48,430 bases of DNA from Asticcacaulis biprosthecium C19 (GTDB lineage: Bacteria; Pseudomonadota; Alphaproteobacteria; Caulobacterales; Caulobacteraceae), in NCBI RefSeq assembly GCF_000204015.1, contig NZ_GL883078.1:841814-890243 (forward strand), written 5' to 3'. Below, one piece after another: positions 32,623 through 40,738 of this stretch. Both the position numbers and the translations under genes were made by a program. A model generated the notes under the pieces. The model was given only the letters and a program-made list of their open reading frames with translations. It ran no database searches and was not told the DNA's origin. Numbering within the stretch: position 1 is the first letter of the stretch; every line of letters begins with the position of its first letter.

Positions 32623-32724
32623 GCGGCGGTTACTCCAAACAAGCCTCATACCAAAACGTGCCAGAAAGCCTCCCGCGCACGTTTTGGCCAGGTAACGTTC
32701 TTTGGCAAGAGGCGCCTTAAACTA

Positions 32725-33888
32725 TCAGTCGCTGAGGGGGCGTGACACGCAGGTCAGCGAATCCTCGAAATCCATCAGGATGTCGGCATATTCCCCTGGC
32801 GTCAGACGCTGGTTCATCATCTGCTGGCCCATGCGGTAGCCCCAGAACGAACCGATGTGCGACAGAATGCCGATGTTCTCGCCCAGTTCGTAGAACAACC
32901 CCGGCCCATCCAACAGGAAGCGGCGGAACGGTCCCGGATTCTCCCCCTCGACCAGGGCGTGATAGGCCTGATCGTAGACATTGAGCGTACGGCCGACATT
33001 GGCGATCGCGTTGACGATGCTGCGCGCCAGACGTGGCCGGCACTCCTTGAGATATTCGCGCAGGTTTTCGTCGGACGCGCCGATCGGTTGATAGGTGGCC
33101 AGGCCTTCCAGGACACGGCGCATCTCTTCCTGAAGCTCCAGGTGACGCCATTTGAAGTACAGGAAGCCGCGCCACGAGAAGATGCCGTCGGAGAATTCCT
33201 CGTCCGACATGCGCAGGGTCTTTTTGAGCGGCCACAGCTCCTTGTCGAGCTCATTCGCCAGGATCTTGCCGGCCAGCTTGAGCGAAGCGCCGCCGACCGT
33301 GGCGTCACCGAAGGCCGTCGCCACCAGGCGCTCGATTTCCTCGTTGGCGAAGCCGATCATGCGCTGAACGTCAAAGGGCGAGATCTTCAGATAGCAGGCT
33401 GCGGGCTTGAAGCCGTTGCGCGACAGGTGCTCGCGCACCAGGAAGGGATCCAGCGACGGTGAGGAATCGAGCAGGCGCAGGACCTGGACGTCGGAATTGC
33501 CACTGATGTCGTCGGTGTTGAAATAGTTGCGGCAGAAGCTGTCGAAACCCATCTGGTTGACGAAGATCGAGCGGCCGCCCAACTTCAGGTCCAGCGGGTC
33601 GAACGGCAGGATGACCTTGGTCGCCGTGCGGCGCGAACGGGCGAACTGATCGCGTTCATTGGCGCGCAGCGTGTGCTTGACCAGGATCGCCTTGTTCAGC
33701 TGCGAATCGCGGAAGAACGGCCGGAGCTGGTATTCCTTTTCCTTGGACGAGTTCAGATAGATCTGGGACAGGTTCAGCACGCGCGACGTCGAGGCGGTTT
33801 CGCCCAGATTGGCCAGATTGCGGACATCGCGGTTGGTCGCATTGCCTATGGTGCCATTCTTGGCATCAGCCGGAGCAAAGGCGTTCAT
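32725..33888 (-). CDS. Uncharacterised protein, tandem paralogue A
   Basis: 387 aa, soluble, no recognised domain. Homologous to the downstream protein (LGGRSI, LDPFLVREHLSRNG, WRGFLYFKWRHLELQ, RPRLARSIV, YADILMDFEDSL). It begins with ATGA overlapping the stop of the response-regulator gene (33885-33888), so the two are translationally coupled, strong evidence for joint function. The conserved Phe-Leu-Val-Arg-Glu-His and Arg-Leu-Ala-Arg motifs, kept between paralogues, are the best candidate functional sites. Confidence 0.72.
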   Translation of the reverse strand: MNAFAPADAKNGTIGNATNRDVRNLANLGETASTSRVLNLSQIYLNSSKEKEYQLRPFFRDSQLNKAILVKHTLRANERDQFARSRRTATKVILPFDPLDLKLGGRSIFVNQMGFDSFCRNYFNTDDISGNSDVQVLRLLDSSPSLDPFLVREHLSRNGFKPAACYLKISPFDVQRMIGFANEEIERLVATAFGDATVGGASLKLAGKILANELDKELWPLKKTLRMSDEEFSDGIFSWRGFLYFKWRHLELQEEMRRVLEGLATYQPIGASDENLREYLKECRPRLARSIVNAIANVGRTLNVYDQAYHALVEGENPGPFRRFLLDGPGLFYELGENIGILSHIGSFWGYRMGQQMMNQRLTPGEYADILMDFEDSLTCVSRPLSD

Positions 33889-34778
33889 GACACCTTCCTT
33901 TTGCGGCGCTGGTCAACCAGACGGTTCAGTTGCGACACGATGTTCACAGCCTCTTCATGCTCACTGTAGGGGACATCGTTCAGCCGGATCAGGGCGTCAA
34001 GATGCACATCCAAAACTTCGGCTTCTGCCTTGTTCCCAAAGTGTCGCACATACTCGTTTAAAGAGTGTGTAGCTTGTTCCAGCAGTTTTAACCGCATACC
34101 GTGGGCCTCGGTTTGGACCTCAAGCAAGCGGCCGGTCAGGTTGTCCAGGACCCTGGGGTCGATCCGTTCGTGACGCAGCAAGGCCTGGCGCAGGACGTCC
34201 GCCTCACCCGACAGCCGTTCACGAAGGGTACCATCGTCGGCGCGGCGCAAAATGCCCGGAAACAGGCCGGCGCGGCGTCTGCGGCGGTCGGGCCCCGTGA
34301 AGCCGGCGGAGACAATAAAACGTTGTTTGCGCGTCAGGGAATGGGTCACGGCCTTCAGCAGCGAGGTGGTCGAAAACGGCTTGACGACAAAGTCGTTGAT
34401 GCCGGCCTTTTGCGCCGTCGTCACATCGTGCTGCCGCTGACGCCCGGTCAGCATGACGATCGGGACCTGTGGATTGGGAAATTCGGGCTTTTCGCTGTGG
34501 GCCGCCTGGCGGATCTCGCGCACCAGATCAATCCCCGACTTGCCCGGCAACTCCCAGTCCATCAGGATCAGGTCGGGATGGTGCGCGTGGATCTGCTCGA
34601 CCGCCTCCTCCGCCGATCGGGCATAGTGCAGTTTGACGAAGCCGGTGGCGCGCAGCAGTTCCTGGACCAGACGGCGCGAGGCGTCGTTATCTTCGACGAT
34701 CAGGATGCCAACCGACTCGCAATCGATTTTCCGCAGCCATTTCTGCGTCTGTGAATGCGCCGTCGCCATTCGAACCAT
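33885..34778 (-). CDS. Response regulator with novel helical C-terminal region
   Basis: 297 aa. Receiver domain at about 22-150: acidic pocket EDND, phospho-acceptor Asp74 in LMDWELPGKSG, Thr in VMLTGRQ, Lys in VVKPF. After a basic linker (GPDRRRRRAGLF) comes a helical stretch of about 110 residues ending in a very basic tail (RRKRKVS) with no DNA-binding domain that I recognise. It heads the operon with the two uncharacterised paralogues and is coupled to the first by a 4 nt overlap. GGGGGG lies 9 nt before the ATG. The kinase is not encoded nearby. It is divergent from the exported protein gene at 34926. Confidence 0.82.
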   Translation of the reverse strand: MVRMATAHSQTQKWLRKIDCESVGILIVEDNDASRRLVQELLRATGFVKLHYARSAEEAVEQIHAHHPDLILMDWELPGKSGIDLVREIRQAAHSEKPEFPNPQVPIVMLTGRQRQHDVTTAQKAGINDFVVKPFSTTSLLKAVTHSLTRKQRFIVSAGFTGPDRRRRRAGLFPGILRRADDGTLRERLSGEADVLRQALLRHERIDPRVLDNLTGRLLEVQTEAHGMRLKLLEQATHSLNEYVRHFGNKAEAEVLDVHLDALIRLNDVPYSEHEEAVNIVSQLNRLVDQRRKRKVS

Positions 34779-34925
34779 CTGTTGTCGCCCCCCAATGAAT
34801 ACTGCAGCGCAAACTAGAGGGAATACCTAAATTATTGGTAATTAAGCCATTGATTTCATGGTTAATTTTATTTGAATTTCGACCGTGAACCGAACTTTAA
34901 CGGTGACGCCGCATACTGGAAAGCT

Positions 34926-35330
34926 ATGGAACGCCGTCATCTTCTTTCCGCCCTGTGCGCCGCCGCTGCGACCACGTTTGCCGCCGTGCCGGCCCTTGCC
35001 AGTGCGCCCAAGAAAAAGGGCGGCGGACTGGGCTATACTCAGTTCCCGATGATAAGCGTCTTTACCAAGGGGGCCGGCCACCGCCACGGCTCGATGAGCG
35101 TCGAAATCGGGCTGTACTGCGACGATGCCAAGCTGACCGAGCAGGTCAAGCTGTACCGCCCCCGGCTGATGGATGCCTATGTCACCAAGTTGCAGGGCTA
35201 TGCGGCCAATCTGACGGCAGCGTCGCTGATCGACACCGACTATGTCGCCAATCAATTGCAGGCGACCACCGACAAGATCCTGGGCCGTCCCGGCGCCAGG
35301 GTGCTGCTGGGCTCCATCCTGCTCAACTAG
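34926..35330 (+). CDS. Exported FliL-like hypothetical protein
   Basis: 134 aa. The N-terminus MERRHLLSALCAAAATTF with an ALA cleavage site is a signal peptide. The mature part (YTQFPMISVFTKG, SVEIGLYCDDAKLTEQVKLY, RPRLMDAYVTKL) has the layout of the FliL C-terminal domain, where a beta-rich region is followed by helices that count membrane insertion or ring assembly. No flagellar genes are adjacent, so a FliL-like domain in a non-flagellar exported protein is the cautious call. ATG 34926 is chosen by the signal; the frame is open from 34872. Confidence 0.6.
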   Translation: MERRHLLSALCAAAATTFAAVPALASAPKKKGGGLGYTQFPMISVFTKGAGHRHGSMSVEIGLYCDDAKLTEQVKLYRPRLMDAYVTKLQGYAANLTAASLIDTDYVANQLQATTDKILGRPGARVLLGSILLN

Positions 35331-35393
35331 GTTTTGCGTTGCACACAAGCCGGAAAGCCGCCATAAAGACAAGCGACACCGGAGCCTGTGCAG

Positions 35394-35732
35394 ATGACGT
35401 CATCGCCTTTCGAGAACGGCCTGAAGCTGATGGAGGCGCAGCAGCAACTGGCTGCGCGCAGCCTGATCAACCTGATCGAGATGATCAGCACCTCCTCGCA
35501 CCGTTACGCTTCCGAGACCACCTCCTTTACGAAGGAAGCCCTGGACCTGATGCGCGCCGCCGCCCAGACGCGTGATCCGGCGGCCCTGACGGAACTGCAA
35601 AAGACCTGGGCCCAAACCTGCGTGAAATACAGCCAGAACCAGAGCCGCGCCGCCATGACCTTTGTCGAACAGTGCGGCCTGCAGGCCCTGAACACCGCCG
35701 CGCGTTCGGCCAAGACCGACAAAAAGGACTGA
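35394..35732 (+). CDS. Phasin family protein (PHB granule-associated)
   Basis: 112 aa, all-helical and rich in Ala, Gln and Ser: the amphipathic pattern NGLKLMEAQQQLAARSLINL and QSRAAMTFVEQCGLQAL is typical of phasins that coat polyhydroxybutyrate granules. ATG 35394 is preferred over GTG 35388; both lie near GGAG. It ends 4 nt before the 3-hydroxybutyrate dehydrogenase gene, which strongly supports the PHB assignment and an operon. Confidence 0.8.
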   Translation: MTSSPFENGLKLMEAQQQLAARSLINLIEMISTSSHRYASETTSFTKEALDLMRAAAQTRDPAALTELQKTWAQTCVKYSQNQSRAAMTFVEQCGLQALNTAARSAKTDKKD

Positions 35733-35736
35733 GATC

Positions 35737-36525
35737 ATGACGGGTTTGGCGGGCAAGACGGCACTGGTCACGGGTTCCACCAGCGGCATAGGCCTGGCGA
35801 TTGCGAGTGGTCTGGCCGCCCAGGGCGTCAAAATCATGCTGAACGGTCTGGGTGATCCCGGCGAGATTGAGGCCCTGCGCGCCGAGATGGCCAGGACCTA
35901 CGGCATCGAGGTGCTATTCGACGGCGCCAACCTGCTGCGCGCGGATGAGATTGGCGGCCTGATCGGCGCCATCGACGCGAAACTGGGCGGGGTGGACATC
36001 CTGGTCAACAATGCCGGCATCCAGCACGTCTCTCCCATCGAAAGCTTCCCACCGGAAAAGTGGGATGCCATCATCGGGCTGAACCTGACCTCCAGCTTTC
36101 ATACGGTGCGCCTGACCTTCGAAAAGATGAAGACGCGCCGCTGGGGCCGGATCGTCAACATGGCCTCGGCGCATGCCCTGGTTGCCTCGCCGTTCAAGTC
36201 GGCCTATGTCGCGGCGAAACACGGCCTGCTGGGCTTTACCAAGACGATCGCGCTGGAAGGCGCTGAATTCGGCATCACCTGCAACGCCATCTGTCCGGGC
36301 TACGTCAAGACGCCGCTGGTCGAGAAACAGATCCCCGACACCGCGAAAGCGCGCGGCATGACCGAGGAACAGGTGATTCGCGACGTACTTTTGGCCGCCC
36401 AACCGACCAAGGAATTCGTCCATGTCGAAGACGTGGCGGCTTTGGCGGTTTTCCTGTGTTCGGACGCCGGCAAGGCGATCAATGGTGCGCCGATGTCGAT
36501 CGACGGCGGCTGGGTCGCGGCCTAA
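35737..36525 (+). CDS. bdhA: 3-hydroxybutyrate dehydrogenase (SDR family)
   Basis: 262 aa cytoplasmic short-chain dehydrogenase oxidising D-3-hydroxybutyrate to acetoacetate with NAD, the last step of PHB degradation. The cofactor motif is TGSTSGIG at 13-20, NNAG is near 92, and the catalytic SxnYxxxK is represented by SAHALVASPFKSAYVAAKHG. The phrases PGYVKTPLVEKQI and PTKEFVHVEDVAALAVFLCS are those of the hydroxybutyrate dehydrogenase group. Operonic with the phasin. A weak hairpin with a T-rich tail follows near 36538-36567. Confidence 0.92.
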   Translation: MTGLAGKTALVTGSTSGIGLAIASGLAAQGVKIMLNGLGDPGEIEALRAEMARTYGIEVLFDGANLLRADEIGGLIGAIDAKLGGVDILVNNAGIQHVSPIESFPPEKWDAIIGLNLTSSFHTVRLTFEKMKTRRWGRIVNMASAHALVASPFKSAYVAAKHGLLGFTKTIALEGAEFGITCNAICPGYVKTPLVEKQIPDTAKARGMTEEQVIRDVLLAAQPTKEFVHVEDVAALAVFLCSDAGKAINGAPMSIDGGWVAA

Positions 36526-36639
36526 CAGCTGCGCGGCCTGGTATTTACAGGTTTTTTATTTTTTTCTCCGCCTATCAGCAACGCTTCTCTATTTGTGCTA
36601 TGTCCATAGTCCCAGACCTCTGGTGAGAAGGACCTCCAC

Positions 36640-36855
36640 ATGATCAAATTGACCTATTCCAAAGTGCTGCCGCTTATCGCCGCAGCCGCCTGTCTGACTG
36701 TCGCTGCCTGCGAAAAGAAGACCGAAACGACCACGACGACGGAAACCACGACAACGGAAATGGCGCCTCCGGCCGATACCGGTACGGCGATGTCCGATAT
36801 GGCTATGTCGGACACCACGACGGTTACCAGCACCTCGACCTCAGTCGCACACTAA
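36640..36855 (+). CDS. Small threonine-rich lipoprotein
   Basis: 71 aa. A signal peptide with lipobox TVAAC (Cys at residue 24) predicts lipid attachment. The mature chain is low-complexity: TTTTTETTTTE, then MSDMAMSD and TSTSTS tracts, so probably disordered. AGAAGGA lies upstream of the ATG. The gene has its own strong terminator at 36899. Function unknown; charged EKK directly after the Cys may affect sorting to the outer membrane. Confidence 0.75.
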   Translation: MIKLTYSKVLPLIAAAACLTVAACEKKTETTTTTETTTTEMAPPADTGTAMSDMAMSDTTTVTSTSTSVAH

Positions 36856-36898
36856 GCGACCGCTGGATTGTTGGCGGGGGTCCACCCCCGAAAGGAAA

Positions 36899-36931
36899 AG
36901 CCCCGGAACCGCAAGGTCCGGGGCTTTTTTT
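36899..36931 (+). terminator. Rho-independent terminator of the lipoprotein gene
   Basis: Stem AGCCCCGGA / TCCGGGGCT plus inner CC/GG pairs around a GCAA loop, followed directly by seven T. Confidence 0.9.
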
Positions 36932-36963
36932 GCTGAGCCGACCACGCAGCGGCATTTTATATC

Positions 36964-37047
36964 AAGGGGATCCACAGATTACACAGATTAGAAGAGATTA
37001 AGCTGCTGAAAAATCTGCGAAAATCTGTGTAATCTGTGGATCCCTTT
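36964..37047. repeat. Long inverted repeat, family B copy 3
   Basis: A 27 bp stem with two mismatches (36964-36990 / 37021-37047; arms contain GGATCCACAGATTACACAGAT). Left outer word AGCGGCATTTTATATCAAG, right outer dyad CCCGCTATGCGGCGGGTTCAG, both matching copy 2. It lies between the lipoprotein (+) and ABC exporter (-) gene ends even though a normal terminator is already present. Confidence 0.9.
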
Positions 37048-37086
37048 AACGTAGGATCCCGCTATGCGGCGGGTTCAGAACCGGCC

Positions 37087-38940
37087 CTACTCCACCTCGG
37101 CCTCGACCTTGGCCAGGTTCTCACGGGCGGCGTCGGCGGCGCGCTGGCGCTCCCACATGGCGTAGTACAGGCCCTTGAGCTTCATCAGTTCGGCATGGCG
37201 GCCGCGTTCGGCGACGACCCCGTCCTTCAGCACCAGGATCTCGTCAGCGCCTACGACCGTGGACAAACGGTGCGCGATCACCAGGGTCGTGCGATTCTTC
37301 GACACATCGTCCAGCGACGCCTGGATCTCACGCTCAGTATGCGTATCCAGCGCCGAGGTCGCCTCGTCCAGGATCAGGATCGGCGGCGACTTCAACAGGG
37401 TGCGGGCAATCGCGACGCGCTGCTTTTCGCCACCCGACAGTTTCAAGCCGCGCTCGCCGACCTCGGTCTCGTAGCCCTTGGGCAGGGTCGAGATAAGGTG
37501 GGCGATCTGGGCGCGTTCAGCGGCATCCTCGACCTCGGCCTTACCGGCGGCGACATTGCCGTAGCCGATATTGTAGGCGATGGTATCATTGAACAGCACG
37601 GTATCCTGGGGCACCATGCCAATCACCTTGCGCAGCGAGGCCTGGGTGACATTGCGGATATCCTGGCCATCGATCTCGATACTGCCGGCTTTCACGTCAT
37701 AGAAGCGGTACAGCAGCCGCGACAGGGTCGACTTGCCGGCGCCCGAAGGACCGACCACGGCGACGGTCTTGCCGGCCGGCACCTCGAAGGTCACGCCCTT
37801 CAGGATCTCACGATCGGGATCATAGGAAAAATACACGTCCTTGAAGGCGATGGCGCCGTCGCTGACCACCAGTTCGGTGGCGGCCGGCGAATCGACTACC
37901 TCCTGCGGCTCGTCTAGAAGATTGAACATGGCCTCCATATCGATAAGGCCTGTCGAGATTTCACGATACAGGGTGCCGATGAAGTTCAGCGGGATCGACA
38001 ACTGCATCATGAAGGCGTTGATCATGACGAAGTGACCGACCGTCTGGCGACCGGCGGCGACTTCCATCGCCGACATCACCATCACGATGGCCATGCCGAT
38101 CGAGAAGATCACCGCCTGGCCGATATTGAGCCAGGCCAGGGAGGTGTAGGTCTTGATGGCCGCCTTTTCATACTTACCGGTGGCGCGATGATAGCGATCG
38201 GCTTCGAGTTGCTCGTTGCCGAAATATTTTACGGTTTCGAAATTGAGCAGGCTGTCGACCGCCTTGGACATCGAATCGGAGTCGGCCTCGTTCATATCCT
38301 TGCGGATGCTGATGCGCCAGTTGGAGGCGATGATCGAGAACCAGACATAGACGATCACGGTAACAACGACGACGACGACGTACCAGAAGCTGAACTGATA
38401 GGCCAGAATCACCGCCGTCAGAACGAACTCGATCACGGTGGGGATACCGACCATCATGGTCAGGCGAATGATGGTTTCGATACCGTTCTTGCCGCGTTCG
38501 ATCACCCGCGACAGCCCGCCGGTGCGGCGTTGCAGGTGGAAACGCAGGCTTAGGTTATGGAGGTGGATGAAGGCCCGGTTGGCCAGACCGCGCACAGCGT
38601 GCTGACCCACCGCGGCAAACAGAGCGTCGCGGACGTTGTTGAGCACCTGCGACAGCATCCGCGCCACGCCATAGGCGACGACCAGGATGATCGGACCGGC
38701 AGCCAGAAGCCCCCAGAACTGAACATCGCCGCCGCCGGTCAGGGCATTGGTCGCCCATTTGTACGTGTACGGAATAATGACTGTCAGGATCTTGCCGGCC
38801 AGCATGAACAGCAGGGCGAACACCACCTGGGCCTTCAGGTCAGCACGCTGCGCCGGCCAGAGATAGGGGGACAGGAAGTTGACCGTTTCGGCGAACTTGG
38901 CCTTGGGCTTGGGGAAGGGGGTGGTCGCCGGTGCGGACAT
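37087..38940 (-). CDS. Atm1/HMT1-type ABC exporter (fused permease and ATPase)
   Basis: 617 aa half-transporter working as a homodimer in the inner membrane. The N-terminal permease (about 25-340) has six membrane helices. The C-terminal nucleotide-binding domain has Walker A GPSGAGKST, the signature LSGGEKQRVAIART, Walker B ILILDEATSALD and the H-loop IAHRLST. The first segment (KILTVIIPYTYKWATNAL) and SLRFHLQRRTGGLSRVIERG are characteristic of the Atm1 group, which exports glutathione-linked iron-sulfur or heavy-metal species. It stands alone. The 318 nt upstream hold only the R7/R8 palindrome pair and presumably the promoter. Confidence 0.9.
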   Translation of the reverse strand: MSAPATTPFPKPKAKFAETVNFLSPYLWPAQRADLKAQVVFALLFMLAGKILTVIIPYTYKWATNALTGGGDVQFWGLLAAGPIILVVAYGVARMLSQVLNNVRDALFAAVGQHAVRGLANRAFIHLHNLSLRFHLQRRTGGLSRVIERGKNGIETIIRLTMMVGIPTVIEFVLTAVILAYQFSFWYVVVVVVTVIVYVWFSIIASNWRISIRKDMNEADSDSMSKAVDSLLNFETVKYFGNEQLEADRYHRATGKYEKAAIKTYTSLAWLNIGQAVIFSIGMAIVMVMSAMEVAAGRQTVGHFVMINAFMMQLSIPLNFIGTLYREISTGLIDMEAMFNLLDEPQEVVDSPAATELVVSDGAIAFKDVYFSYDPDREILKGVTFEVPAGKTVAVVGPSGAGKSTLSRLLYRFYDVKAGSIEIDGQDIRNVTQASLRKVIGMVPQDTVLFNDTIAYNIGYGNVAAGKAEVEDAAERAQIAHLISTLPKGYETEVGERGLKLSGGEKQRVAIARTLLKSPPILILDEATSALDTHTEREIQASLDDVSKNRTTLVIAHRLSTVVGADEILVLKDGVVAERGRHAELMKLKGLYYAMWERQRAADAARENLAKVEAEVE

Positions 38941-39093
38941 TCAGGAAGGCTTTCTGGGGGACTTTCGAGTCGTTTCGTCGGCCCTATATAGGCGGCGCCT
39001 TCCCCTGCGCCAATTGTGGCAAAAATAATTTTGTCCGAGGCCGCAGGAATTACTGTCGATTCAGAACCAGATCTTGGAAACTCTGCCCTAACT

Positions 39094-39232
39094 CCCTCTC
39101 CCCACTCGAGGGGAGAGGGTGGGGGTGAGGGGTTGGTTCGGTCGACAACTGTAAGAGCCGATCCCCCTCAACCCCTCACCCGATCGCCCACGCGTCGCTC
39201 GGCTCTCGTCCTCTCCCCTCAAGTGGGGAGAG
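39094..39232. repeat. Paired REP-like palindromes R7 and R8
   Basis: R7: CCCTCTCCCC / GGGGAGAGGG, 39094-39119. R8: CTCTCCCC / GGGGAGAG, 39211-39232. Between them GGGTGAGGGGTTGG (about 39122) is complementary to CAACCCCTCACCC (about 39168), so the whole is one larger fold. It occupies the 38941-39258 gap between the ABC exporter and DsbA-like genes, where no coding sequence is seen. Confidence 0.7.
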
Positions 39233-39258
39233 GGAAATATTGCCTAATTCCCAAAGAC

Positions 39259-39882
39259 TTACGGCGCCGCGTGATTATCCGCTATAGCCTTGAACGCCTT
39301 CAGGAAGGCTGAGGGCGGGTGGGCGCCCGACACCGCCGTGCGGTCGTCAAACACGAAGAAGGGCACGCCCTTCACGCCAAACCCTTGCGCCTGTTTCTGG
39401 TCGGCCTCGACCCGGGCCTTCAGGCTGGTAAAATCAAACGCCCCTTCCGACAGGAGGCGATCCAGCCCCACCTCGACCGCCAGTTCCACCAGGACCTCAC
39501 GGTCAAACAGGTTACGGCCCTGGGTGAAATAGGCGAAATACATCCGCTGAAGCAGGTCCGGCGCCTTTTCCCCGGCAAAGGCCAACAGGGTATGGGCGTC
39601 AGCCGTATCGCCCACCAGCGTACCCTGCAAGCGGAAGGTCAGACCGGCCTGAGCTGCGGCGGCTTCTGTACCGGCGATGGTCGCCTGCGCCTGCTGCGGC
39701 GTCTGGCCGTAGCGGCGAACGAACATCTCCTCGACCGGATAGGGCGCCTCACCCGGCATCAGCCGGAAGGCATGATGCACGATAACAGGCTCCAGGCCGG
39801 CTTCGCGGATGGCGGTTTCCAGATTGACCCTGCCGATATAACAGAAGGGACAAATGACGTCGGACCAGATATCTATTTTCAT
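39259..39882 (-). CDS. DsbA-family oxidoreductase (FrnE-like)
   Basis: 207 aa, thioredoxin fold with the redox motif CPFC at residues 11-14 in IWSDVICPFCYIG, a long helical insertion, and a cis-Pro region GVKGVPFFVFD. Matches the FrnE/2-hydroxychromene-2-carboxylate isomerase-like subgroup, cytoplasmic and without a signal peptide. The start at 39882 coincides with the family N-terminus; an open frame beyond it is the antisense of the neighbouring esterase. Divergent from that esterase with 39 nt between starts. Confidence 0.88.
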   Translation of the reverse strand: MKIDIWSDVICPFCYIGRVNLETAIREAGLEPVIVHHAFRLMPGEAPYPVEEMFVRRYGQTPQQAQATIAGTEAAAAQAGLTFRLQGTLVGDTADAHTLLAFAGEKAPDLLQRMYFAYFTQGRNLFDREVLVELAVEVGLDRLLSEGAFDFTSLKARVEADQKQAQGFGVKGVPFFVFDDRTAVSGAHPPSAFLKAFKAIADNHAAP

Positions 39883-39921
39883 GAATCCGCATGTAATACG
39901 GTTACGGTTGAGGTCAAGCCT

Positions 39922-40719
39922 TTGAAGACGTTCGCAGCTCTCTTTACAGTCCTGGCGCTTTTGTCGCCCCTCCCCGCCATAGCCGCAGACCCGGTCCGCA
40001 TTATTGTGGTCGGCGATTCCACCATGACCGACAAATCGGGCTACGGCAAAGGCTTCTGCGCCCGGTTCACCCCCGACGTCACCTGCATCAACGCCGCGCG
40101 CGGTGGCCGCAGTTCTAAGAGTTACCGCGCTGAAGGCCTGTGGGACAAGGTCCTGGAGCAGTTGCGCGACGGCAAGGCCTATGCCAGAACCTATGTCTGG
40201 ATCGGCTTCGGCCACAATGACGGCTCGGCCAAACCCGAGCGCCATACCGACCTGGAAACCGAGTTTCCGGTCAATATGCGCCGCTATGCCCAGGACATCC
40301 AGGCCGCCGGTGCCATCCCCGTGATGGTCACGCCCCTGACCCAACGCTGGTTCCGCAACGGCACGCTCAAGGACGACCTGCGCCCATGGACCGCCGCCAT
40401 CCGCGTGGTGGCGACAGACGGCGACTATGACCTGGTCGATGTCTATGGCGTGACACGCACCGCCGTCCAGGCCATGGGGCCGGTGGCGGCGAATCGTACC
40501 GCCGGAGGTCCCATCCCGCAGAACATCCTCGACAGCGAAGGGGCCGGCACCTCGCTCCCGGCGGTATTCAGCGACGCCTCACAGGGCACGCCGGCCACCG
40601 CCCAGGCCTTCGACTACACGCACCTCGGGCCTGAAGGTTCGGCCCTGTTCGGCAAGATCATTGTCGACGCCTGGGCGGCGCACGAACCGGGCATACGACC
40701 CTATTTAAAAGCGAATTAG
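39922..40719 (+). CDS. Exported SGNH hydrolase, rhamnogalacturonan acetylesterase-like
   Basis: 265 aa. Starts with TTG at 39922 (MKTFAALFTVLALLSPLPAI when initiated), supported by GAGG 8 nt upstream and by the signal peptide beginning exactly there. SGNH blocks: Ser in VVGDSTMTD, Gly/Asn in GFGHNDG, and Asp/His in DYTHLGPEG. The phrase NAARGGRSSKSY and the DLETEFPVNMRRY region resemble pectin/rhamnogalacturonan acetylesterases, which remove acetyl groups from plant cell-wall polymers in the periplasm. It runs convergent with the symporter gene, only 19 nt between stops. Confidence 0.85.
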   Translation: MKTFAALFTVLALLSPLPAIAADPVRIIVVGDSTMTDKSGYGKGFCARFTPDVTCINAARGGRSSKSYRAEGLWDKVLEQLRDGKAYARTYVWIGFGHNDGSAKPERHTDLETEFPVNMRRYAQDIQAAGAIPVMVTPLTQRWFRNGTLKDDLRPWTAAIRVVATDGDYDLVDVYGVTRTAVQAMGPVAANRTAGGPIPQNILDSEGAGTSLPAVFSDASQGTPATAQAFDYTHLGPEGSALFGKIIVDAWAAHEPGIRPYLKAN

Positions 40720-40738
40720 GTCGGGACTGCCGTGATCC

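Noticed and set aside
31462-32745. Plus-strand open frame of 427 codons
   Set aside because: Antisense to the uncharacterised paralogue B. The minus-strand reading is supported by homology between the two paralogues; the plus reading has none.
18294-37080. CRISPR array made of the CACAGATTA repeats
   Set aside because: The copies are 5-13 kb apart, palindromic and have no regular spacers or cas genes.
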